Part shown: positions 43,639-58,575 of the stretch, piece after piece
How positions within the stretch are numbered: the stretch's first letter is position 1
Layout of the letters: each line of letters begins with the position of its first letter
NCBI GenBank assembly: GCA_012295275.1
Contig: CM022673.1
Location: 10,682,288 to 10,746,287, forward strand
Origin: Chrysomallon squamiferum
Taxonomy: Eukaryota > Mollusca > Gastropoda > Neomphalida > Peltospiridae
Length of the DNA stretch: 64,000 nt
Reading direction: 5' to 3'
Translations under genes and position numbers: made by a program
The notes under the pieces: model-generated
What the model saw: the letters and a program-made list of their open reading frames with translations, nothing else
Database searches by the model: none
What the model was told of the DNA's origin: nothing

Positions 43639-44056
43639 AAACAGATTGTTGTTTTACTGTTGTGTTTTTCTTTCAACTGTTACTGGGGAATACACTGGAG
43701 TATATGTCTGTTATATCAAAAACATATAACACAGAATCTGGTATCGGTAAAATGTTATGCCAGTATGACATTTGATAAGGATTCATTATTTTTACCACAC
43801 ACTAAAATATAATATTGAAGACACTGCTTTGTCTAACATGCAAGCTTACATGAGTACATTGCTATACAGAATGTACAAAGCACGACTGCATTGACACAAC
43901 GAATGTGCAAGTGTGAATACACGAGAAAGTAAAACAAACTGGCTGTCATTTGAAATTTTGTTGAACTTTATATTTAGTAAAGGTTGATTTTGAAACATGG
44001 TATGTAAAAACAGAATGTTAACAGTGAATTACTGAGAATGATATATATATATGATA

Positions 44057-44215
44057 AAAGGTGAGTATCATCAACTGGGAGTTTTCTGTTCTTGTTGATG
44101 TACTTCATCAAATATCAACAAGGATATGGAAGTAAAAGAGAGCTTTATTGGTATCTATATGATAGTATATCTATATATATATATATATCTGTATGTATAT
44201 GTGTGTGTGTATAAT
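44057..44215 (+). repeat. Transposed copy of the VPS18 exon 26/intron 26 array in the 3' flank
   Basis: It begins AAAGGTGAGTATCATCAACT and continues through ATATCAACAAGGATATGGAA to the TA/TG tract. It follows 42174-42353 closely with only small indels. It lies about 1.9 kb downstream, beyond the VPS18 stop, outside the main array. Confidence 0.9.
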
Positions 44216-44256
44216 ATATATATATTGTTTTTATGAGATAGACAACATGTGACATT

Positions 44257-44262
44257 AATAAA
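44257..44262 (+). terminator. Candidate VPS18 polyadenylation signal
   Basis: AATAAA lies about 620 nt after the stop codon, with T-rich and TGTTGTTTTG-like sequence downstream. Other AATAAA motifs occur in this AT-rich flank (for example near 44727 and 45356), so the choice is tentative. Confidence 0.35.
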
Positions 44263-47200
44263 TCATTACCAAATTTATTTTGTTATCAGACATCATAACA
44301 CATCACTGAAATGCTGTGATGTATTGTTGTTTTGTTTTTTGAAAAAAGATACATTAGGAAAGATTTGCTAAATATGGTTTGTTGATAATATATCCATTTA
44401 CAGAGTGCCCAATACACAACATTTGATGCTGTGTTCTGAGTTATGAGAAATGAACACATAACAGTGTATTGGTAAATAAATATTGTTTGTGATGTTTGCT
44501 GTCATGTGACTAACCACAGTTGATTGTATTGTGTGTTTGTTTTTGTTGCATGAAATGAAGACACTGCAGTAATTGTCAGTTGTTTGGAGCATACTGTCAC
44601 AGAGACAAAGGCATTGTCTAAGCTGTACATTGTTAATAATATTGTTTATCGTCATCAAAAATATTTTTGTTTTTTAATTATGTATATATATGCATACACA
44701 TACACAAACACACACACTGACATGCACAATAAACACATTTCAGTACAATTTAACTGCTTGGTGTATACATTTATCAGAGAAAAAAAAAGAAATTATGTTA
44801 GGTGTACATTACTAATAACAGTATTTGTAATCATCAAAAATGAACACTTGTTAAATGTATCTAATTTTATTTATTTATTTTTTTAAATTTATTTGTCATT
44901 ACACAAAACAAACATATTTCATTGATAGATACTTTTATGAAAAAAAAAAAAAATGTTAGCAGTACATTTCTAATTATGTGTTTTTAGGAAAAAACACAAC
45001 CATTAAGTTAATGCTACATGGAAATCATTGGTTATTAAGTGTGTTTTAATGTTATCGTGTAATGGTTTGAACAGTAAATATTCTTACCAGTCAGTGATTA
45101 TATAAAATTCTGTCTATCTGTCCATCTAACTTTCTGTCTGTTTATCTGTCAGGGTTCCTTCATTGCATGATAGCTTATTATATATTAGCACATTTATTTA
45201 TGAAGACAGAATAACTGAAGAATAAACAAAATGTCAGCAAGCAAGAGAATTGAATACATCTGAATTCTTCAGCATATTTCAAGAATTGAACTTTTTTTTT
45301 ATTTCTAAATACATATAACTTCTGATCATTCCTGGAAATTTAAAAATCTATGTGCAATAAATACAAAAAGTTCATAAAAATGTGTATAATAATCTGTCAT
45401 TGTTTTTTTATTCTATTAATCATTTATTTAAAAAAAAAAAAAAAAAAGAATTTTTTTTTGTACATTGGCACACTACATTATAGACCCTTCATCAAAGAGT
45501 ACATAATAATCATTCATATACATGATGCATCTGCTGACAGACAGAAATACAGATGCATGCAAAGTTAATACCCCTGTCTAAAACTCTTCTCTTTTAGGAA
45601 TATTATAAATCTTACATTTGGAAACATTTCAAAATCCAAAATATTCAGCAAACCATAAAAATATTTCAATAACAAAATATAAAAACTTTCACTCACACTA
45701 TCAGGAAGTTAATTTTTTTTTTTTTTTTTGTTGTTAAATCTGGAAACTTTTTCAATGACAAACAATTTTGAACTGTCAGTAATAATAATTAGAAACAATT
45801 TAATTAACTAAGTATTTTATGTGATTTACACATCTGTGGTAGAAGGAATTTCAGAGACTCAAAAAAATGCATTGTAACCTGTTCAGACTAGAAAAGTCAA
45901 ATGGCCATGCTGCACTACAAACTGGGATACCTTGTACAAACTGGAAATGTCAATGAAAAACAAGTTACTGAATACAAGTGAATCATTACTAGGGACTCGG
46001 AGAGTGACAGTTTTATTAACTCTCTCACACAGACAGACAGTACACCCTGTCAGCAACATTTAACAACAAAAATAAACACAAATAACACTGGTTACGGAGA
46101 CTGTACATAATTTTATTATCAATAAAATAGATCCACATGATTTGTATTCAACATGTTCAGTAGAGACGTATGTGAGTGTAACATGTAAAAATATATTTAT
46201 ATACACACACTGGCTCACCACTCAAAACACACACACTTACTAATGCAAATAATAATAATAAAGTTTGATTTTAAAAAAATGTATTGGCCGTTTCTTTATA
46301 CTGGAAGCCTATCTAAATTACTTAAAGTAAGTGCAGACATGAACATATATGTAGTGAAGTTCTAATTAAGAAAAAAAAAACAGTTCATCAAATTAGTTTA
46401 ATGTTTTTACTTTAATCATTTTAAGAAAAGTAAGCATAAATAAATAACCTGAAAAAAAAAAAATATATACTCATGGAAACCAGAACCAAAAAAAAAAAAA
46501 AAAAAATAATAATAATAATAAAATAAAATAAATAATAATAATAAAATAAATAATAAAAAAAATTATCATTAATAATTTGTTAATAATAATAAATAAAAAG
46601 ATAATAATTTAAAAAAAAAAGAAAAAAACTTTTTTTTTTTTTTTTAAATAATAATAAAAAAACAAATTAAAATGTAAAAACCTATCCTTTAAACTGGAAC
46701 AATAAAATTTACATTTATATTAATTCAGTCTACACTAAATTTAGCAAAGCAATACCTGAGGCATATCTGCCAACTGTGTATTACCTTTTTAATCCAAAAA
46801 CATTAACATGTAAACAAAAAAATAAATGTGAAAGACAATTAAAAGAAGCACTACTGTACATCTTAAATTACAATCTACAAGTGTGAATCTTCCTAAAATA
46901 TTTAATTACATGATGCAGATTTTAAAGCTGTTTAAATGTACCTATTGTGTAGTCCAACAGTTCTACCTATGTTTATCTTGGTTGTTATAATAAAAGGTTA
47001 TCACCCTGCAGGCTCATAATGCTAAGCATTTTATTTATAGTTGAGAGATTAGCAAGAAATGAGGTCATTTTGAGGACTACCTGTGGCAATGCAAACATTC
47101 AGTCTTAAGTCTTTTTTTTTTTTTTTTTCACTTATTAGGAATCATAAACGCAATGTCTATTACTGGTTTTATTACATTTATACAATGATGTATTTTATAG

Positions 47201-48868
47201 TTAGTAAAGGTTGATTTTGATAAATGAATAAGCCAGGAGTTAGGATATAAAATAAAATTAGACTGTTGATGTACATCATAGACAGGTACATGAACAATGC
47301 TGATAATGATGTGGATGTTAAAACTGGTATCAGGCCATTTATAAGCTTCCTTATGGGTCACTTTCCAGTCCAAAACTTTTTTTTAATAAATAGTCTGGTA
47401 CTTGTAACATACACACACTGCTCAGTGTACAAACAAACAAAGTGACAGTTTGACAAACAAGAAAATGAAATATCAGCTTATTACAGCTAAACATAACATA
47501 CATGAGTATTATTTCTTTTACATAAAATATCTTTTGAAAAATATCTGTCAAAATTGTTAATAAATCGTTTTGTAATTTATTATTTTATGTAACAACTTTT
47601 ATATCATCTTCATATATTTCATTATGTAATTATATTTTGATCTCCTGTTTAACTTTATAGAACCCAATACATTTAAGTTTATTTATTTAAATATTTAGTT
47701 TTACAATAGGAAAAAAAAAAATAAAAAAAATAAAATAAAATAAAAATAAATTAAATATTAAACATTAAAAAAAAATAAAATAAAAAATAAAATAAATTAA
47801 AATACAAATTAATTTTTTTTTTTTACATATAATAAAATTAAGAAATCAGTATATCATATTCCTAATGAACACCAAAACATAACTGACAATTTTCGATGAA
47901 ACGTTAATTTCTAAAAATGTATAAATGGCTTTATAAAATTATTCTAATTTTCTCTTTTACGAAGTGGAATGCACTTAGTACAGGTGTATCAGAACCAGTC
48001 TGTGTTAAATGTTTTATCACAATGAAAACATTTTAAACGTTGCTGTTGAAGAAAAAGGTGAGTAAAAGTAGTAATGCCCATCTGTTTAAGTAATAACAAT
48101 AGTAATAACCAAATTAATAATAACAGTTGTAGTAATAGTATTCATAAATATAATAAAACAACAATAATAATGGTACTACTACATAAATTAACAGTTATAA
48201 TAATCACAGAAATAAATCAGAATGCAGGGTGAGATCATTTTTTTTTTTTTGTCTAGGGAGGATGGAGATATTTTAACTAAAGAAGATGTTTTACCCACCA
48301 CTAGAAACTTCCTCAACATAATTTGTGCTTCTCTCTCTATAATTTTCTCAATAATGGGATGAAAAGACTAGATTCCCATTTGAAAGGATTTTCTACCAAA
48401 TTAAAATACTTCATGTGGTGATTTGTCTGCAAACTACACACATCATAACATCCTTTCTGTCAACAATTTAATTATCAAGCAGTTGTTTATATAAATAATA
48501 ATAATTAAAATAAAAAAAGAAAGAAAAGTATTAAAATAATAACAGTCAGCAATAAACAAATAAATAAAATAGTTTTTAAATTAATATTTTAGAAAGTAAT
48601 AAAACAACAGCCACACAGTAAAATACTGAAATGACACTTCAAATTAAAGCAATTTTTCTTTTCTTACATAATCTATTTTAAAGCAGCAACAAACTATAAT
48701 TTGTCATTTTGCACTGGGCTCTCCTTTTTTAAAACATAAGCAAAAATGTTCACCGAAGAGAAAAGAAAAAAAAAATGTTTCACTTGCATCCATACTTCGT
48801 AAGGCAATTACTATAGAAAGAAATCACATGTGACAACAAAGAAAAATCACTTGAGCTTATATATATAA

Positions 48869-48915
<47 letters not shown>

Positions 48916-48970
48916 TAATAATAATAATAATAAATGAATAAATAAATAAATAAATAAGTAAATAAATAAC

Positions 48971-49019
<49 letters not shown>

Positions 49020-49604
49020 TTATCTTTTTTATAGAAATTACTGAAGGCATTGAAAACACAAAATAGAAAATATTCCAGTAATGGAAAAAGAAGGTCAATA
49101 ATCTTACATAACAATGGATAACCTGGTGTTTACACTCCAACATATTTTGTACCTGTTAAAAATAAACATGGTTTAAAGTTACTGACTAAACCAAGTGGCA
49201 AGAGAATGAAGATAATAAAATTCTCATGTAAACACATACACTAGCACAAAAACATATATATATATATATATATAAATGAAAGAAGTATAATTTTACTTAC
49301 TTCACACAACCTTAATGATTGACAACAAATGTACATTAAACCTGTGTTAAAATTTCAGGTGGTGTTAGGTAAACATTTAATTTTATTTAAATTTAAATTA
49401 TCGTGAATGACAAAGTGTTCAATGAAGATAATACAAATGACACACAAACACACACACACACACACACACACACAGACCACTTGATTGGTCTACTGCCTGT
49501 CTTAATTCAACAGTTTATTTTTTTTTGAAATTTTTTTTTTTTGCAAATTAACCTATTCTGTTGATAAAAATCAAAGAGTACATACACCAGATATTTGACA
49601 CTAA

Positions 49605-49790
49605 TTATCTATAGCATATATGAGTTATAAGTTATACAAATGAACAAATCATGCTTGTACATTTACTGTATAAAATAAAATAATCATTCAACACTAAATG
49701 AGTCAAAAATTGATGCCAGTACTTTTGAGTTTTTTGGTTATACAAATTAACAAATCATGCTCGTACATTTATTATATACATTAACAAAAA
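49605..49790. repeat. Direct repeat pair
   Basis: TTATACAAATGAACAAATCA then TGCTTGTACATTTACT recurs about 110 bp later as TTATACAAATTAACAAATCA then TGCTCGTACATTTATT. Confidence 0.8.
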
Positions 49791-50167
49791 TTATTTATAT
49801 AATGATACAAGTATTTCATTAAAAAAATAACAAACTCAAACTTAAAGTCAAGAATGTCTACATTCATTTGCTGTTAACAATAATACATCTTCAAGAGTCT
49901 ATTACTGACAGAGTAAAAAGATAATTACTGACTTTTCTTTTTAATGAAAAAGCACAGATACAAATACAAAAAACTGTAAAATATTTTTACAAAAAATGTT
50001 TCCTGTTTCCTGGAGTGTTGACGAGGTGAAATAAAATCAGCATGTCCTACCACTGTGGTTATTATACTACATATCATGCTGCTTCTGGATGGGAAAGTAA
50101 ACCCATGTTTTTAATGACTGTTTTTTATTTTGTTTCTAACACAAAACCCTTTTCATGACTGTATTAA

Positions 50168-50292
50168 AAACTTGTATGCCTTTTGTACATCTAGATGCCA
50201 TGCAGAATGTTCACTGGTTATTAAAAAAACATTGCCAAGTACTGAATGCCTTTTGTACATCTAGATGCTATTCAGAATGTTCATCGGTGGCT
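50168..50292. repeat. Tandem duplication, unit about 75 bp
   Basis: TGCCTTTTGTACATCTAGAT followed by GC-A-TTCAGAATGTTCA-type sequence occurs twice, nearly identical, so it is a recent duplication. Confidence 0.85.
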
Positions 50293-50450
50293 CAGATGTT
50301 AAAAAATTTGAAACTGGGTTAAAATTTGGAAGGCACACGAGTGGATGGTAACTGGACATAATATGATACAGCAATTTTTAAAGTTCTTGTTAATGTTATT
50401 ATACTGCAGCCACATGTTTTTAAATTGTTCAGATAAAGTACCTGATACTT

Positions 50451-50484
<34 letters not shown>

Positions 50485-50689
50485 CCCCATTAAGACTGAG
50501 ATATCAAAAAAGAAAGAAAAGAAAACAAATATATCAGTAGTGCTTTGTTTTCCTGCTCAATTATGTGCATGTGTTTATGAAAGTAAACTGAAAAAAATAC
50601 TTGTTAAAATAATTACAGTTAGAAGCATATTATTAATTTATGAACTGTATGAGTAATTACAAGACGATTTAAAAAAAATGAAAAACAAA

Positions 50690-50910
50690 GACATATGATA
50701 CATTCACACACGCAAGTGATACATTCTGACATGTATCCACAACTGACTCACATGCACATTTACCAGTTATACATTCACTGATATATTCAGGCATACTTCC
50801 ACAGCTGATATATTCATACACACAATTATTACATTCAAACACACACATCCCATCGGATATATTCTTACATCAAATGACAACTGACAGTTGTACATACATT
50901 GACAAGATAC
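50690..50910. repeat. Degenerate minisatellite with GATACATTC/GATATATTC units
   Basis: Imperfect units of about 55-65 bp contain TACATTCACACAC-like and CATACTTCCACA-like blocks. It lies in the ARL5 3' flank. Confidence 0.6.
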
Positions 50911-51229
50911 CTCCAACAGAACCAGAACACAGACAAAATATTCTTATATCCATCACCCATGAATACATTGTTAGTATATAATCTGAACCATAACCATTTA
51001 GTTAGTCGCTGGATTATTACAACCAAGTTGGGTTTATTAAGTACTTGTTACACAGAAAAGATTCCAAAAGTGAAGAAAAGATTCTTAAACTGTGACATTT
51101 TATCTAGTGATTAAGACACAGATATTTATCACATTGAATGATATGTGAGAAGTTACTGACATTTATGATGTACTGCTTGAGATAAGGTGAATTTTTAATT
51201 TTCAGGAATAATTTAGATAGTGGTAATTC

Positions 51230-51260
<31 letters not shown>

Positions 51261-51639
51261 AACATTATTGATTAAATAAATAAAAAATGAATAAATATAT
51301 TAAAAATAAAATAAAATAAAACTTTGATAAACAAAATCGCAATTATTTATTCTCACTTTTCTATTTTATTAATGATATAACATACACTGCCAGTTTAAAA
51401 ATTCATATTTTTCTTATGCAGATGAATATTTATTTTATAATTTAAATGTTCTTAGTCAGTAAAATGTTCACATCATCATCTTTTGTTCATTAGATATGGC
51501 ATAAATTCAAAATAAAAATTTTAATTATTTTTTTTTTTTTCATTTAAGCACCATATCATCATGGCTGCCATGGAATACAAAAACAAATAAATAAAAAAAT
51601 AAAAAAATCACTGATACAAACTCATACACAGAGATAAAT

Positions 51640-52510
51640 ATAACTTCAGCTGTTTTATCAAAACTCTGTCAAACAAAATATCCCAATATACTTTGAATAC
51701 ATTTCGGCAATTACTTCAGTTTGTTTGGTCCAAATATTTCCAAATTTCTGTTACTTCACTGACTCTGCCAAAAATATATGAACTACTGAACGCAAATATC
51801 AAGAGAAATGAAAACTAATCAAAGGTGGTTTTAGCTGCTTTATACCTCAGACTGACAACTCTAATCTATATCATACATACTCTGTCTGAACTTTTCAATA
51901 CAATTCAACTGTTTCATCCATGACAGCAAAAATGATGAATAAAATTGAAGTCACTTCCCTACTATGTCAGAACTGTAATAAAATTCAACTGCTATTCTCC
52001 ACTTCCAAACTTTTGGATTTAATTCAATTGATACATTCTACTGTCCAAACTTTTGAATACAGTTAAACAGTTACATACATGCTTGCTGAATCCAATCTTC
52101 AGAATGAAATTAAAGCATTTCTCCCGAAATTTTTAAATACAATTCAAAAGGTACACCGTTAGGCTGAAATTCTGGAATACAATTCGTTACATCACATAAT
52201 TTTTGTCATACAACTTTTTTCTCTATTGCTGAATTCAATTCAACATGTTTCTTTACATACTGACCATAATATATGAATATAATTCAACAACACACCAGTG
52301 TATACAATTCAACAGTCACACCACATACACTGTCCAAATTTATACAATTCAAGCAGGGTCACACATACCATTGTATACTATTCAACAGTTACATCACACA
52401 CTTTGTCAAACATTATGTATACAATTCAACAATCTCTACTTTCCAAACATTATGTAAAAGTTACATTACATCACTCTACATATTCTGGACCACTGAATGA
52501 AAGTCAACGT
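51640..52510. repeat. Long degenerate minisatellite upstream of the ARL5 stop (3' flank/UTR)
   Basis: About fifteen diverged units of roughly 50-60 bp share AATACAATTCAACTG, TTACATCACATACT and TGTCCAAACTTTT-like blocks. It likely lies in the ARL5 3' UTR, whose end was not identified. Confidence 0.7.
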
Positions 52511-52698
52511 CTTCAGTTTGGCCTTTTCTTTGAAAAACACAAAAAAAATTAAAACCATTTTAATTACTGCCTGCATGTTGAGACAGCAGTTTGGCTTCTG
52601 CTCAGTGGCCAGTGAGTTTTTTATCTCATTCACTGGAGTTCATGTTGTTTAATGAATATCGATAAAAATACAAAACCATTTTCTAACAGCCACCATCG

Positions 52699-52849
52699 TC
52701 ACCGACGTTTCATGTGATTTGTAATCCATTCCAGTCCCTGGTAAAGACTGTGAAGAAAGAAAAATAAAATTTAAATAAGAAAAATCTAAATATAATACAG
52801 AAATAAATAACAGTAAAAAGTCAATTAAAAAAAAAAGATTTTTTTTTTT

Positions 52850-52890
<41 letters not shown>

Positions 52891-55800
52891 TACTAAATAA
52901 AAAAAAATGTAAGAAAAAAAGAACACATAAATAAACATCAATAAAAAGTGAAAAAAAAATAAAATAAAAATAAAATAATTAAATAAATAAAAGTTTAATA
53001 ACATTTAAAATATTTCAACAGAATGATCAGTTTTTATAAACCTGCAACAAAAGTAATAAATAAATAAAATTAATAAAAACTTAGAGGTGCTTGAACACAC
53101 ACACACATATTTATTTTTTTTATACATAAAAGTAGTGAAAAATTAATTCAGACACAAAAATACACATGCACTTGAGTTACACAGTAACAATTTCCTGTGG
53201 AAAAATCCAGGTATTAACAATAATTCTGATATGTTCTGACAGTAAAATCACAGACAGTATCTCACCCTTCCCCTGTCAGAGCACAGCAAGCCTGTATATG
53301 CCACACATGGTCTTTTATTGATGTCAGATTGAGCTGCTGGGATATTTCTGCCGCCGACATACATCCTTTGATGTCTTGTTTATTTGCAAAAATCAACATA
53401 GCAGCTTTTCGTAAATCCTGTAATAATAATAATAATAATAATGACAACAAGAGTAACAGCTCCATCAAAAACAATAATGATGATGATAGTAATGATAATA
53501 CCAGTACCATCACCAAGACCAATAAAACAATGATGATGATGATGATGATAAATATGATGATAATGATAATAAAGACAAAAGTAATATTAACCACAATCTT
53601 AGTTTACTGTCATTCTGCAACAGTTTCATCTAAAAACAAATGTCCTATAATTCTCAAAATTTAAAATAAATAAATAAATAAAAACAAATTTACCTCGTGG
53701 TGTAACATTTTATATAGTTCTTCTTTTGTGATTGACAACCTTTCCCGATCAGTACTGTCTATCACAACTATTACAAACTGAAACAAAAACAGCAACATAA
53801 ATACAAACAAACAAGGGTATGTGTCATAGTTCAGTAAATGATCAGGTAACAGTTATATTTAATTTTTTTAATGATTAGGTCCCATGCATTTATTTTTCAG
53901 TAAATCATTTGGTATGATGTATCATTATTTCAGTAAATCATTTGGTATGATGTATCATTATTTCAGTAAATCATTTATAATGTATCATTATTTTGATAAA
54001 TCATTAGGTATGATATATCATTATTTCAGTAAATCATTTGGTATGATATATCATTATTTCAATAAATCATTTGATATCAGGCATCATTGTATTTATAAAT
54101 CATTTTATATGATATATTACTACTTCAACCAGGTATGAAGAATTACATTTCTGTAAAACATTAAATGATATTTAAAATCTCATGTTATCATCTTCAATTG
54201 TAAATGCAATTTTGCAGCATTAAAACTTATAATCTATTTCAGACTGAAAACAGAGGATGTTTATATCATAATTTTATAAATAAATTTAATACTAAATTAC
54301 TCTAATTAAATTAAATCCAATTTGTGGCTGTATCAAAGGTACTTTCCGTTTCTTTTATTCTTGAACTTTGTATAATTTACAAAAAACTGAATTAATCAAA
54401 GAAATTTTTGTATTCATTTATTTTTAATACACTTTTTAAAAAGACCAAACAAACCAAACAAACATACAGCCTGTTCTAACGACTGACTATAATTCAGTGA
54501 ATGATATCATCCATTAACACATAAATAACTAATTAAAACAGCTGCCATACATGCAAATGAATATAAAAAAATCAGGATCAATGATACACTGGTTTATATC
54601 CCATTCCAACCAGAACCCCAGAAATCTTACATTAAACACCGTCTATTTTTGCTGAGGAAAATTAATATAAATGATGCCTTGCTGCTATTTCTACTAACAT
54701 GGTAATCTGATGCAGTTGTTGTTCTGTGCAATCAGAGGATTTCAAATACCAAAATGGCTGTCCAGTAGCCAGCAGTAGAAAAGTAATCTTTGTGGCAGTT
54801 TAAAAACTCACTTGAGCGTTTGTATAGTACGTGTTCCAAGCTGCTCTCAGCGTTTCCTGGCCGCCGATGTCCCACATCAAGAAGTGGATGTTCTTCCAGA
54901 CAACCTCTTCAACGTTGCTCCCAATCGTGGGTGAGGTGTGCACAACCTCATTCATTAAACTATAAATAAAATAAAGACACATGATATAATAATATGAAAA
55001 ATAAATGAGTATGATACTAACAACAGTAACATTAATCATTAACTATAAATGTAAATGAACATGATATAATAACCCAATCTAAACTATGAAAAATAAATGA
55101 GTATGATACTGACAACAATAACATTATTCATTAACTATAAATGTAAATGAACATGATATAATAACACAGTCTAAACTATGAAAACAACAATTATTAATGA
55201 TTTAATATTAACAACCTCGTTCTGTAAATAAATAAAATAAAAAAAATCATTCACAAAATGATGAAAATAAATGTTTTAAATTATAATAAACATGATATAC
55301 AATAAGCTTAAAATGAACAATACCACTGAATTCATATTTGAAAAGTTTTATAAGAATGTAACATGATAATCTAAAATGAAACAACCTATGTGATTAAGCT
55401 ATGAAAATGTTTTCAAATGCAATGAATAAATTAAAATGATATTTAAACCATAAAAACAAATGTTTTTATTATAATATTTTAACAATTTAATGTCATTCAT
55501 CAAAAATTGTAAAAAAAAATAATTAAAATAGTATACATAATGACTGTATTGCAGTGTATGCTTAACAAGCTCATTTACAAAACTATGAATAAAAAATATT
55601 TAAAATAACAACCTTTCTCATTAAACCGAGAAAATACTTGTTTTTAAATTTAATGCAGACTTTTTAATAACTTTAAAATTGAAGACCTCGTTTATAAAAT
55701 TAATAAAAAATATTTTAAAATAAATAATTTAACAACCTTATTCTTTAAACCAAAAAAGTAATTGTTTTTAGTGTAATTTTAATGCATAGTTTTTAATAAC

Positions 55801-58520
55801 TTTAAAATTAACACCCTCGTTTATAAGAAAAAAACACATAACAAATCTTTTAAAATATATACCGTATAACAATCTTATTGATTAAAGTAAGAAAATGTTT
55901 TTCAATATACAGTTTTTAATAATCTTAAGATTAACAATCTGTTTACTGATATGCATTACCATGATATGCCAGTTAAGCTGTAATTTTTTTTTTAATTATT
56001 CATTGTTGTTAACTCAAGCTGCTAAGATCATATTTCAGTTGTGCTTATAATGCGTATGAAGAAAAAAGAAACAATTTTTATTTAGTAAAAAATAAAAAAA
56101 ACATTGACTGACATTATTTTAAAGAAAGTAGCAATAGTTATAGTGTCTAAAATAATGATGTTCAAATTTCCATCAAACAAAAACAAAAATATTCACATGA
56201 TCAAGACATACAGGGCACCAAACTTATCTACCACTCAGTCACGATTAATAGAATAAAGCATAAAATTGGAAATAAAATAATCTTTAATCCTGTCAGAAAA
56301 TATCTTATGGTTTTATCTGACAATTGAATAATATAAACAATTAAACTGAAATATATTTTCTGTATATAAGTGTTTTATTGGTTTATATCTTGGGGGGGGA
56401 AAAAATGTGTATATATATATATATAAAGTACTTCCCCATATACACAACATTAAAAAATATGTATAAAAAATTTAAATAAAAAAAACACGTATTCCATCTT
56501 TTTAAGCATTAAATGTGTATGTATTTATATGTCTGTGTGTGTGTATTGTTTTCAGCATTTACAAAAAAACTTACAACTGATACAGAATTGTGGTTTTCCC
56601 TGCATTGTCCAAGCCAACAATAATGACTTTGTGCTCTGAAAATACGAAAAAAAAAAAAAATTAAATAAACGTACAAACCACCTTTTGATGTTAACAACTT
56701 ATTTTATAATAGTTTTAATACATTTCTTTAATCATAAAATAATAAATTGAGACTACAAAATGTATGCACTATAAAAACTGATAATTACTTAATGGATTAA
56801 AATCAGTGTAACTGTTTACGTATCACTGAGTTATATTTGGAAATAACAATAATAATAATTAATATTATTGTAGTCTTTGTTTTTCTTCTAATCATTAAAT
56901 CCACTTAAGAATAATTCAATCAAAAATATGATAAAAAGTGAACAGTATTTTGTTTTTAAACTGTAACTGCAGTGTCTGGATACATCAATTTAACAAACAT
57001 TAACAATTGTAAAATGTGATAATAACACAGATATCAGACCATAAATCTACAATCTCATTCCATTAGCATATATTTATCTTTATAACAGAATGAGATCATT
57101 TAACTTCCACCTTCCTGCATACTGGAAAAACCTAATTTGATAGACTAACTGTGGGGAACTAGCTGGAACAGGAAACAGACAAGACATGTGCATTAAGAAT
57201 GGATGAACCTGCAGTTCACCACATGATATATTTAAGCACTTGATCTATGAATCTAACAGTTTTTGCACTGTAAATATAACAGCTAGTTATGTTAACTGAT
57301 TATGGTAACACCATGTCCTATATTTCAAATTGTTAATTAATGGTTTTTGCAATATCTAGAACACAGCTGCAGGGCTAAGTAGTTTATTACATATATATAT
57401 ATACATACATATATGTATGTGTCTCTCTAGCTAGAAGCTAGTGCATAAATTCATGTCAGTGTTTTACACTTTTAATCTGTGTCATAGCCCCAGGCTGCCC
57501 CTGGTTTAAACACTTAGTCTTACGATCCCTCACCACAGGAAATAACAAAGATTTCAATCATCATTACTTCATGCTCGACAGGCATAATGCAAGTGGCAGA
57601 AATACCACACATCTACATTATCATAATAAACAATGCACATAATGAACATAAATATCGATGAGTGTTATAGAAATGAATAATTAATTTATAACCTATGTTG
57701 CTTTGAAACTTGCCATATGCTGTAGTTAAATAACATTAATACTATAATATTATAAAATATATACTGTATATAATAAAAAAAATTTTTATTTAAATTTAGA
57801 ATACTAATATTTATTAATTTCTTTAAAATAGAATTTATATATCACTGTTAAATAATTATGACGAACTTAAAATAGTATTTTGAAACCAAATCACTGAGCT
57901 TGAATGTTGGTGCTTTTACTTTAGTGGTATTAAATATGTATCTGTTAATTAAGCAGAAGACCAAAGAAGATTTTCCTAAATAAAATATGACGATGGTAAG
58001 ATATTATTAACTGAATTAAGAAAAATGTTGCTTTAATTTCATTTACATTTATCTTGAATATAATACCCTAACAGTCTTTCAGATTTATCAAGACTGCAAA
58101 CTAATTGACATTTGATTAGCAAGTTATGTATGAACATTTAAATACAAAGTCAGTGTTAACAAAACCTACGCTGAAAATGTATTTACATCCATTATTACAT
58201 TATTAATAATAGAGAATGTAAGTCAACAATGTCACTATTGTTAACAAAGACCATTTATTATCATAGCTGTAATTACCTTTTTAATTACTTTTCATTTTCT
58301 TTTTGTTAATAAATAATTCATACATGTGTCTGAGCTTGTTTGTGAAAAACAAAATTTTGAAAAATTAAAAACATTTATTAAACATATGCTGCTGCTTTTA
58401 AATGGATTCATATGAATTAATGAATAAATGTTTAGTAACATTTTAACCAGTTTTCTTATTAGTTTTATTAGTTAAAATTGGGTTTTTTTTCTTTTGTGTC
58501 TGAGTTTGTGTGTGTTTATA

Positions 58521-58575
<55 letters not shown>

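Larger units (their letters stand above)
43639..52698. other. Convergent intergenic interval, VPS18 and ARL5 3' flanks
   Basis: No conserved coding exon was recognised on either strand. The interval holds 3' UTR sequence of both genes of unknown length, A/T homopolymers (for example the A tract at 48975-49016), (AAT)n at about 48870-48912, (CA)n at about 49448-49475 and several minisatellites listed separately. Confidence 0.6.

Noticed and set aside
48975-49016. Long A tract as evidence of a retroposed gene
   Set aside because: No coding or SINE body adjoins it; A/T homopolymers of this kind are everywhere in the window.
51640-52510. Regularly spaced repeats resembling a CRISPR array
   Set aside because: Units are diverged throughout with no constant repeat and unique spacer, and the context is animal nuclear DNA.
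53884-54138. 84-codon plus-strand frame with repeated [10 protein letters not shown]
   Set aside because: It is a minisatellite in ARL5 intron 3 whose unit length happens to stay open; no start context or family match.
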